DNA of 12,927 nt from SIG603 sp964369415 (GTDB taxonomy: Bacteria; Bacillota; Clostridia; Oscillospirales; Acutalibacteraceae). A program made the translations under genes and the position numbers. Location of the stretch: the NCBI GenBank assembly GCA_964369415.1, contig CAYJFP010000039.1, positions 1 through 12,927 of the forward strand. The letters are read 5' to 3'. Position 1 is the stretch's first letter; every line of letters starts with the position of its first letter. Of this stretch, positions 7,323 through 12,927 are shown piece by piece. A model generated the notes under the pieces. That model did not search any database and was not told where the DNA came from. It saw only the letters and a program-made list of their open reading frames with translations.

Positions 7323-9392
7323 ATGAATTTTAGTGCAAGAGAAAAAAAGATATTATCACTAATGCTAAAAGAATCCTCCCCTATTTCTATTGTAAAATTG
7401 TCAGAAAAAATAGGCGTTAGCAAGAGAACTGTTCAACGTGAACTTGAATTTTTGCCCAATGATTTATTGTCATATAATCTAAAATTTGCTTCAAAAACTG
7501 GTGTCGGAGTTTGGATTACTGGAAAAGAAGAAGACAAAAAAATTCTTTTAAACGAATTAAACAGTGAAAACAATTTTGAAGACAATGACAAAGAACTCAG
7601 AAGAAAAAAGATAGCATTTGAAATGCTAACAGATAAAGGCATAAAAAAACTGTTTTGGTATAGCACTAAATTTAAAATTAGTGAAGCTACCGTAAGTGCA
7701 GATATTGAATCACTAGAGCCATGGTTTAACTCTCATGACTTAAAAATAGTTAAAAAACCTGGTAGCGGCATATCGGTGAAAGGAACAGAGTTAAATTACA
7801 GAAAAGCAATAAAGAATTTTTTAAGCGAAAATATAGGCTCTGATTATATTTTAGACCTATATTCTAGCAATTCAAAAAGTAGTGATGTTATTGATAATTT
7901 TCAAAAATCAGGTTTTATGGATATTTTAGGTGAAGACACCGTCAGACGAGTATCTGATTGTATAAATAGAATAAATAGTGTATATGTAAAAATGTTGACT
8001 GAAAATTCATATATAGGCTTGATAATGCATATAAGCATTGCAGTTAATAGAATACTCAAAAAAGAAATTATAGAAAATCGTTCTTTGATTAGCGATGAAC
8101 CTCAAGACGATGAATATGAAGTTGCAAAAAGAATTGCCATTGAATTACAGGTAGAATTTGACATTGAAATACCTAAATTTGAGATTTCTTATATATATCT
8201 TCACATAAAGGCATCTAAACATGAAAAACTAGATAACATTGACGAGAAAAGTTATGAAAACATCAATGAAATTCTCGACAAGATGATTTACGCCTTTGAC
8301 GTAAAAACTGCATATTTATTAAAGCAAGATGAAGATTTTTTGCATAGCTTATTAGCCCATTTATCTCCGACAATTATTCGACTTTCAAACGGTATGAACA
8401 TTCACAATCCGATGTTAGAGGAAGTTATCAATCAGTATAGTGATATATATAAGAAATGTGAAAACTCTGCAAAAGTCTTAGAGGTTTGTATCGGTAAAAC
8501 TGTACCACCTGCTGAAATAGGCTTTTTAGCAGTGCATTTTGCAGCAGCACTTGTAAGGATAGATTCAATTAAGCAAAAATCAAAAGTAGTAAACATAGGC
8601 ATTGTCTGCTCAAGCGGGATAGGTATTTCAAGACTTATGCTTTCAAAACTAAAAAAAACGTTTAAAAGCAGAGTTAAACTCAGTGCCTATGGAAAAAATG
8701 AAATTGACAAAGACGTTATGGAAAAAGAGGACTTTTTAATCTCTAGTTTACCTTTAAATGTAACTGGTACCGAAATAGTGGAAGTAAGCCCACTTCTAAG
8801 CGATATAAACATAGAACAAATCCGCCACATGATAAATAAATACGAGGTTTACACCGAAGAAAAATCTGTAGATAGGCCAACACTAGAGTTTGAAACTATT
8901 TCTGCTATTGCTAATCAAATAAAGCTTATTGAAAGTAGTATTGAAATTCATAAAATCAACAAAAATGCACACTTTAATGAAACCTTAAGACTTATTTCAA
9001 ACATAGTTTGTAAAGCAGATGAAGACCCAACAACTGTGCAAAATGACCTTTTAGAACGAGAGAAAATTTCAAGCCAAATTTTTCCTGAATTAAATTTTGC
9101 ACTTTTGCATGCTAAAAGTAGCGGAGTAAAAAATCCATCATTTAATATTTTCACAACCGAAGATTTATCTGCGTTTACATCTCCTGATTTCAATGGAATT
9201 AGTGTAATTTTCACTATGCTGATTCCAAAAGATAAAAACGAAAAAATTAATAGTGAAATCATGGGGAATATTAGTAGTAGCATGGTAGAAAACAATGAAC
9301 TCTTAGAAAGTATTCTTATTAATGACAATATTGCAACTCTTAAAAACATATCCAAATCTTTAAAAAAATTCTTTTCAAATTATATTGCATAA
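7323..9392 (+). CDS. mtlR: MtlR-type PRD-containing transcriptional activator
   Basis: A 689-residue multidomain regulator with the MtlR domain order. HTH 1 is at about 18-42 (VKLSEKIGVSKRTVQREL). A second HTH is at about 112-135 (KFKISEATVSADIESL). PRD1 has His236 and His294; PRD2 has His346 (LLAHLSPTIIRL) and His405. An EIIB-like domain starts at 424 with Cys429 in GIVCSSGIGISRLML. An EIIA-like domain has His596 in FALLHAKSSG. These positions match the phosphorylation sites I recall in Bacillus MtlR (His342, Cys419, His599). PTS proteins would thus tune activity: HPr on PRD2, EIICB/EIIA on the C-terminal domains. ATG 7323 is preferred to TTG 7314, which abuts the GAAAGG site (7308-7313). 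It probably activates both PTS units through the paired operators. Confidence 0.9.
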   Translation: MNFSAREKKILSLMLKESSPISIVKLSEKIGVSKRTVQRELEFLPNDLLSYNLKFASKTGVGVWITGKEEDKKILLNELNSENNFEDNDKELRRKKIAFEMLTDKGIKKLFWYSTKFKISEATVSADIESLEPWFNSHDLKIVKKPGSGISVKGTELNYRKAIKNFLSENIGSDYILDLYSSNSKSSDVIDNFQKSGFMDILGEDTVRRVSDCINRINSVYVKMLTENSYIGLIMHISIAVNRILKKEIIENRSLISDEPQDDEYEVAKRIAIELQVEFDIEIPKFEISYIYLHIKASKHEKLDNIDEKSYENINEILDKMIYAFDVKTAYLLKQDEDFLHSLLAHLSPTIIRLSNGMNIHNPMLEEVINQYSDIYKKCENSAKVLEVCIGKTVPPAEIGFLAVHFAAALVRIDSIKQKSKVVNIGIVCSSGIGISRLMLSKLKKTFKSRVKLSAYGKNEIDKDVMEKEDFLISSLPLNVTGTEIVEVSPLLSDINIEQIRHMINKYEVYTEEKSVDRPTLEFETISAIANQIKLIESSIEIHKINKNAHFNETLRLISNIVCKADEDPTTVQNDLLEREKISSQIFPELNFALLHAKSSGVKNPSFNIFTTEDLSAFTSPDFNGISVIFTMLIPKDKNEKINSEIMGNISSSMVENNELLESILINDNIATLKNISKSLKKFFSNYIA

Positions 9393-9439
9393 TTTATTAA
9401 CTACTTACTTGAAAATTTAAAATAGTTTGATGGTAGTAC

Positions 9440-9480
9440 AAATAAAAATGTCAAGGTTTAAATCCTTGACATTTTTATTT
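9440..9480. terminator. Bidirectional-looking terminator after mtlR
   Basis: A perfect 17-bp stem: 9440-9456 (ending TGTCAAGG) pairs with 9464-9480 (starting CCTTGACA), loop TTTAAAT. A-rich and T-rich outer stem sequences give a U-rich tail in both directions. It closes the PTS locus before the two-component system. Confidence 0.85.
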
Positions 9481-9613
9481 TCCATTTATTTTTTAACTAT
9501 CTTAGTATTATTTATTTTTGACTACTAAAAATCTATATTCCACGTTTAATAATACTACATAAAACAGAAAAAGCCACCTCAAATATAAGAAATCATATAT
9601 ATAATTCAAATTT
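9481..9613. other. AT-rich spacer before the two-component system
   Basis: No open reading frame with a ribosome binding site, no hairpin and no convincing promoter was seen here. It separates the mtlR terminator from repeat box 1. Confidence 0.5.
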
Positions 9614-9644
9614 TTTTAAGTAAGTTTAAGTTTTGTGGTATAAT
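9614..9644 (+). promoter_or_regulatory. Direct-repeat box 1 and promoter of the two-component operon
   Basis: TTTTAAG (9614-9620) and TTTAAGT (9625-9631) are repeated 11 bases apart, then TATAAT (9639-9644) follows, 14 bases from the second repeat start. A TG dinucleotide one base before the -10 (9636-9637) makes an extended -10. There is no good -35; the repeat covers that position. Tandem repeats near 11 bases apart overlapping the -35 are typical of OmpR/PhoB-family sites, and the downstream gene encodes such a regulator, so autoregulation is likely. The start would be near 9651, leaving a leader of about 15 bases. Confidence 0.78.
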
Positions 9645-9665
9645 ATTATGCAAGAGGTGAGAATT

Positions 9666-10334
9666 ATGCGAATTTTATTATGCGAGGACGAAAAGCAGCT
9701 ATCTAACGCTCTTGTGAAGATATTAAGCCACTATAACTATTCTGTTGACGCTGTTTATGATGGCAAAGAAGCACTAATGTTTTTAGAAGCTGAGAATTAT
9801 GACGCTGTTATCTTGGATATAATGATGCCAAAAATTGACGGTCTTACTGTGCTTAAAGAAGTACGTAAAAAAGGAAATCTCATTCCGATTATTATGCTTA
9901 CAGCAAAATCTCAGATTGATGATAAAGTAACAGGACTTGATTTAGGTGCAAATGACTACCTTACAAAGCCGTTTGAAACTAAAGAATTGCTTGCAAGGCT
10001 TCGTGCAATGACACGAACAGTAAGCAATAGCAGTTCGTCCATTTTAACCGTTGGTGATGTCAATCTTAATCGAAAAACTTTTGAGCTTTATACCGATAAA
10101 AACTCATTTAAGCTAGCTGGCAAAGAGTTTCAAATGATGGAAATGCTGATGATTAATAAAGGACATGTTATCGCTACCGAACGCTTTATGGAAAAAATCT
10201 GGGGTTATGATAGTGATGCCGAGATAAATGTTGTGTGGGTATATATTTCATACCTTAGAAAAAAGTTGACACTTCTTGAAACCGATGTCAAAATTAAAGC
10301 AACACGAAACACCGGATATTCATTGGAGGTGTGA
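9666..10334 (+). CDS. OmpR/PhoB-family response regulator
   Basis: A 222-residue regulator with an N-terminal receiver (about 1-115) and a C-terminal winged-helix DNA-binding domain (about 128-222). Receiver residues are complete: acidic pair Glu7-Asp8, phospho-acceptor Asp51 (VILDIMMP), Thr79 (MLTAK) and Lys101 (NDYLTKPF). The effector domain shows LAGKEFQMMEML and the recognition-helix region VVWVYISYLRKKL, ending in RNTGYSLEV. ATG 9666 lies 6 bases after GAGGTG (9654-9659). An in-frame TTG at 9633 is rejected because it lies inside the -10/extended -10 region. The stop overlaps the kinase ribosome binding area, and the kinase start follows 1 base later, so the two are translationally linked. 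Its targets are probably the three repeat boxes in this window. Confidence 0.95.
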   Translation: MRILLCEDEKQLSNALVKILSHYNYSVDAVYDGKEALMFLEAENYDAVILDIMMPKIDGLTVLKEVRKKGNLIPIIMLTAKSQIDDKVTGLDLGANDYLTKPFETKELLARLRAMTRTVSNSSSSILTVGDVNLNRKTFELYTDKNSFKLAGKEFQMMEMLMINKGHVIATERFMEKIWGYDSDAEINVVWVYISYLRKKLTLLETDVKIKATRNTGYSLEV

Positions 10335-10335
10335 T

Positions 10336-11535
10336 ATGCTTCTAAAATTACAAAAAAAATTTGTATTGCTAACAACTATAATAAGCGTAGTAGTAATGCT
10401 ACTTATTGCCGTATCAATAAATGTTGCAAACTATTTTTCAATTATGGGACATTCTGATGAGATATTAAATCTTCTAGTGCAAGGTGATTTAAAAATGGGT
10501 GTACCACTTAGCGAACGTGAACCATTTCCAATGGAGATTGCCTTTACCACAAGATTTTTTTCTATTCGCTCTGACTCTAACGATGAAATTGATCATATAG
10601 ATACAAGAAATATTAGTTCTGTTTCCGCTGATAAAGCCGTAGAATATGCAAATATTGTACGTGAAAGTGGCGTTGATAGTGGAATAATTGATAACTTTAG
10701 ATATGTAAAAACACAAACCTCTGTTGGGTATGCATACTTCTTTCTTGACATCGAGTCTGATATTATGGGTTTTGAGCAGTACTTATTTTACTCTGTTTTA
10801 ATTGTGATTTGTGCTGTAGTCATGATATTTTTTCTATCCCTTTTATTATCAAAAAAAGCGGTCTCCCCTATTTCTGACAGCTACGAAAGGCAAAAAGGCT
10901 TTATCACGAATGTCAGCCACGAGTTTAAGACTCCACTTTCTATAATAAAAGCGGACTGTGACGTAATTGAAATCGTAAGTGGCGAGGGAGAATGGACCGA
11001 TAGCATTAAAACACAAATTACACGACTTGACACACTTGTAGAAAACCTTGTCTCTCTTACAAAACTTGATGAAAAAATAGAGATTTTAAAAACTGATTTT
11101 TCACTTTCTGATGCTGTAGTCGACACCGCTAGTGAATTTTCTTCATCTCTTAAAAATGCTCAGCTGAACTTATGTTTAGATATAATACCGAACATCACAT
11201 ATAATGGCGACGAGCAGTATATCAGAAATCTCATATCAATACTTACCGAAAATGCTATAAAGTATTCACTTGCTCAAACTGAAGTTAAGATTTCTTTAAA
11301 TACAAATGGAAACAAGAGGATTTTCACTATAGAAAACTCATGTGAAAATATTGAAACCGGAAAACACAACCTGTGGTTTGAGAGATTTTATCGTGGAGAC
11401 AAGTCACGAAACACCAGAACTAAGGGTTTTGGCATAGGTCTATCTATTGCTAAAACAATTTGCGATTTACATGGTGCTAAAATTTCTGCCGAGAGCAAAA
11501 CTGGAAAAGAAATTATTATAACTATAATTTTTTAA
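10336..11535 (+). CDS. Membrane sensor histidine kinase
   Basis: A 399-residue kinase, partner of the preceding regulator. Transmembrane helix 1 is about 9-31 and helix 2 about 150-172, enclosing an extracytoplasmic domain of about 118 residues; no HAMP domain is evident in the short linker. The HisKA box is FITNVSHEFKTPLS (189-202) with phospho-acceptor His195. The catalytic domain has the N-box LTENAIKYS (303-311), F-box FERFYRGDKSR (348-358) and GFGIGLSIAK (364-373). The usual DxGxG ATP-lid motif is replaced by IENSCENIE (332-340). The signal is unknown. ATG 10336 follows GGAGGT (10325-10330) at 5 bases; an upstream in-frame ATG at 10276 lies within the regulator gene and has no such site. 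The stop codon is inside repeat box 2. Confidence 0.93.
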   Translation: MLLKLQKKFVLLTTIISVVVMLLIAVSINVANYFSIMGHSDEILNLLVQGDLKMGVPLSEREPFPMEIAFTTRFFSIRSDSNDEIDHIDTRNISSVSADKAVEYANIVRESGVDSGIIDNFRYVKTQTSVGYAYFFLDIESDIMGFEQYLFYSVLIVICAVVMIFFLSLLLSKKAVSPISDSYERQKGFITNVSHEFKTPLSIIKADCDVIEIVSGEGEWTDSIKTQITRLDTLVENLVSLTKLDEKIEILKTDFSLSDAVVDTASEFSSSLKNAQLNLCLDIIPNITYNGDEQYIRNLISILTENAIKYSLAQTEVKISLNTNGNKRIFTIENSCENIETGKHNLWFERFYRGDKSRNTRTKGFGIGLSIAKTICDLHGAKISAESKTGKEIIITIIF

Positions 11536-11561
11536 AGTAAGTTTAAAGTTAATACTATAAA
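11531..11561 (+). promoter_or_regulatory. Direct-repeat box 2 and promoter of the alarmone synthetase gene
   Basis: TTTAAAG occurs at 11531-11537 and 11542-11548, an exact 7-base repeat 11 bases apart, and TATAAA (11556-11561) lies 14 bases from the second repeat start. It matches boxes 1 and 3. The first repeat overlaps the kinase stop codon (11533-11535). The predicted start near 11568 falls at the end of the 5' arm of the hairpin described next. Confidence 0.78.
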
Positions 11562-11595
11562 ATCACCTAACAATCAGTTGTGAGGTGATTTTTTT
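11559..11595 (+). terminator. Terminator-like hairpin overlapping the ribosome binding site and TTG start
   Basis: AAAATCACCT (11559-11568) pairs with AGGTGATTTT (11583-11592), with an inner stem ACAA/TTGT (11570-11573 with 11578-11581) around loop TCAG. T continues to 11595. For transcripts from the regulator/kinase promoter this is an intrinsic terminator. The 3' arm also contains the GAGGTGA ribosome binding site of the next gene, and the tail contains its TTG start codon. RNA started at the local promoter would lack most or all of the 5' arm and could not fold this way. Confidence 0.75.
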
Positions 11596-12181
11596 GCAAT
11601 CTAATGCATCGCTTACAGATTTTTATAAAGAACATTACTATAAATTTATTAAAGCAAAGGATAAACTTTGCGATTTATTGTCTACCGAGTGTAGTGAAAA
11701 TATTGAACACCTAAAAATACGGATAAAATCTGAAGAAAGCACTAAAATAAAGCTTGAAAAATTAGGATTTGATAAAACTTTAGAATCCGCTCTTACTAAT
11801 TTAACAGATATAGTCGGCGTGCGCATAATCTGTAGATTTCTATCTGATGTTTACTTATCTGCTGCTATAATTGAAAGTCACTTACAACTTTCTCATGTAA
11901 TAAGCAAAGATTATATAAAGCACCCGAAAGAAAACGGTTATCGTAGTTATCATATTATTGTTAAAACAGAAATAGATGGTGATTTAATTCCGATCGAAAT
12001 TCAAATTCGGACCATATCGCAAGACTCTTGGGCAAGTTTAGAACACAAGATGAAGTATAAAAAACAAATAACAAACAGCGGTATGATTAAATCCGAGCTA
12101 AAGCGACTTGCAGATGAAATGGCTTCTTCTGATGTATGTATGCAGACTTTAAGGGAGCTTATAAATCTTCCTGAAACTTAA
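11594..12181 (+). CDS. Small alarmone synthetase ((p)ppGpp synthetase, RelA/SpoT domain)
   Basis: A 195-residue single-domain RelA/SpoT synthetase, which transfers pyrophosphate from ATP to GDP or GTP. There is no HD hydrolase and no TGS/ACT domain, as in RelQ/RelP-type small alarmone synthetases. Motifs present are HLKIRIKS (39-46), LTDIVGVRIICRF (70-82) with Asp72 and Arg77, the GTP-binding loop HPKENGYRSYH (110-120), and PIEIQIRT (133-140) with Glu135 and Arg139, then WASLEHKMKYK. TTG 11594 is taken as start, since GAGGTG (11582-11587) is then 6 bases away; the alternative GTG 11585 lies within that site. It sits between a two-component system and a VTC gene and has its own repeat-box promoter. 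It is slightly shorter than typical RelQ, with a short C-terminal helix region. Confidence 0.9.
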   Translation: MQSNASLTDFYKEHYYKFIKAKDKLCDLLSTECSENIEHLKIRIKSEESTKIKLEKLGFDKTLESALTNLTDIVGVRIICRFLSDVYLSAAIIESHLQLSHVISKDYIKHPKENGYRSYHIIVKTEIDGDLIPIEIQIRTISQDSWASLEHKMKYKKQITNSGMIKSELKRLADEMASSDVCMQTLRELINLPET

Positions 12182-12188
12182 TTCAAAT

Positions 12189-12219
12189 TTTAAAGTAAGT
12201 TTAAGGTAAAGTGTATATT
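12189..12219 (+). promoter_or_regulatory. Direct-repeat box 3 and promoter of the VTC-domain gene
   Basis: TTTAAAG (12189-12195) and TTTAAGG (12200-12206) are 11 bases apart. The candidate -10 TATATT (12214-12219) is 14 bases from the second repeat start, as in boxes 1 and 2. A better-looking TATAAA (12219-12224) is 5 bases further on, so the exact -10 is uncertain. The box lies 7 bases after the synthetase stop codon. Confidence 0.72.
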
Positions 12220-12252
12220 ATAAATACGTAAAATACAAAAGGAGTGGTATTA

Positions 12253-12927
12253 ATGGCACAAACAAATTTTAAGAGATATGAACTTAAATATATTTTAACG
12301 GTAGAACAGTATAAAGAACTTCTAGCGCAAATGCCATCAGAGATGAAACTTGATGAATACGGAAGGCATAAAATCTCAAATATTTATTTTGATACTGAAG
12401 ATTATAGGATTATTAGACATTCTTTAGAAAAGCCAAAATATAAAGAAAAGCTTAGAGTCAGATGTTATGGAGAGCCAAGTGAAAATGTTACCGCATTTAT
12501 TGAACTGAAGAAAAAGTTTAACGGAGTAGTATATAAAAGAAGAGTGTACTCTAAGCAAAATAAAGTATTCGAGTATCTTTGCAGTGGAGCCGATACTGTG
12601 GAGCATTCACAAATACTAAACGAAATTGATTATTTCAAAAAATCTTATGAAGAAATAAAACCGAAAGTTTATTTATCATACGAGCGAGAAGCATTTTTCT
12701 CAACTCTTGACGAAAATTTTAGGCTTACTTTTGATTTTAAAATCATGGCAAGAGACAGCGATGTTTCGCTTTACAGCAGTGAAGATGATAGAGAGGTTTT
12801 ATCACAAGAATATGTTTTGCTTGAAGTAAAGACGGTCATGGGACTACCAAATTGGTTTTTGGGATTTTTAAGCGAAAATGCTATTTACAAAACTTCATTT
12901 TCTAAATATGGAACAGCATATATGACA
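12253..12927 (+). CDS. VTC-domain protein, polyphosphate polymerase-like (partial, runs off window)
   Basis: An open reading frame with no stop in the window; 225 residues are visible. It shows the VTC tunnel-fold pattern of alternating basic and acidic strand motifs: FKRYELKY (6-13), YFDTEDY (45-51), KYKEKLRVRCYG (62-73), AFIELKKKFNGVVYKRRV (81-98), YLSYERE (140-146), RLTFDFKI (157-164), LLEVKT (189-194) and FSKYG (216-220). In yeast VTC4 this domain makes polyphosphate from ATP; bacterial members are annotated as polyphosphate polymerase domain proteins, so the activity is inferred from family. ATG 12253 follows GGAG (12241-12244) at 8 bases. Many such genes in Clostridia are followed by a DUF4956 membrane protein and a CotH-like protein; that part, if present, is outside the window. 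Confidence 0.88.
   Translation, partial: MAQTNFKRYELKYILTVEQYKELLAQMPSEMKLDEYGRHKISNIYFDTEDYRIIRHSLEKPKYKEKLRVRCYGEPSENVTAFIELKKKFNGVVYKRRVYSKQNKVFEYLCSGADTVEHSQILNEIDYFKKSYEEIKPKVYLSYEREAFFSTLDENFRLTFDFKIMARDSDVSLYSSEDDREVLSQEYVLLEVKTVMGLPNWFLGFLSENAIYKTSFSKYGTAYMT

Noticed and set aside
8948..9355. 135-codon hydrophobic open frame on the - strand inside mtlR
   Set aside because: The + strand encodes the conserved EIIA-like domain of MtlR; the hydrophobic reading is an artefact of AT-rich codons read backwards.
9391..9412. Partial repeat-box match on the - strand (TTTTCAAGTAAGTAG)
   Set aside because: Only the first repeat fits, the second does not, and no -10 box or gene follows in that direction.
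9633..9665. Longer start (TTG 9633) for the response regulator, adding 11 residues
   Set aside because: It lies in the promoter -10 region, upstream of the predicted transcript start, and ATG 9666 has a good ribosome binding site.
10276..10335. Upstream ATG giving a kinase with 20 extra residues overlapping the regulator gene
   Set aside because: No ribosome binding site there, while GGAGGT sits 5 bases before ATG 10336, and the extra residues are regulator sequence in another frame.

Overview
The window is AT-rich DNA from a low-GC Gram-positive bacterium, most likely an anaerobic Clostridia/Eubacteriales member. This rests on base composition, strong AGGAGG-like ribosome binding sites, sigma-A type promoters and an MtlR-type PRD regulator. 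It also rests on a histidine kinase / OmpR-type regulator / small alarmone synthetase / VTC-domain gene order. All recognised genes are on the + strand. The species cannot be named from the sequence alone.

Region 1 (1-758) holds a GNAT-family acetyltransferase closed by a strong hairpin. Region 2 (851-9480) is a complete hexitol phosphotransferase (PTS) locus in three transcription units. Unit A is mtlF-like EIIA, 1-phosphofructokinase-type kinase, SorE-like zinc dehydrogenase and HPr. Unit B is Enzyme I and mannitol-type EIICB. Unit C is the PRD activator MtlR with its own promoter. Units A and B begin with nearly the same cassette: a dyad operator, 15 bases, a -35 TTGAAA, 17 bases and a -10 box, so one activator probably switches both on. 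The locus carries its own HPr and EI but no classical MtlD. In its place stand a SorE-family dehydrogenase and a FruK-type kinase, which suggests hexitol phosphate is oxidised next to the phosphate and passes through a ketose 1-phosphate (fructose 1-phosphate if the sugar is mannitol) to fructose 1,6-bisphosphate.

Region 3 (9614-12927) is the most unusual part: an OmpR-family response regulator, its histidine kinase, a single-domain (p)ppGpp synthetase and the start of a VTC-domain (polyphosphate polymerase-like) gene that runs off the window. A near-identical 11-base direct repeat (core TTTWAAGTAAGTTTAA) lies upstream of three transcription starts: regulator/kinase, alarmone synthetase and VTC gene. 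Each copy is exactly 14 bases (second repeat start to -10 start) from a -10 box and occupies the -35 position. This looks like an autoregulated two-component regulon joining alarmone and polyphosphate synthesis. The synthetase gene has a further oddity: the terminator hairpin of the kinase transcript contains the synthetase's ribosome binding site, and its U-tract contains the TTG start codon, while the synthetase's own promoter would start transcription at the end of the 5' arm.

No tRNA, rRNA, CRISPR array, insertion sequence or clear pseudogene was seen. No intergenic stretch exceeds 300 bases.
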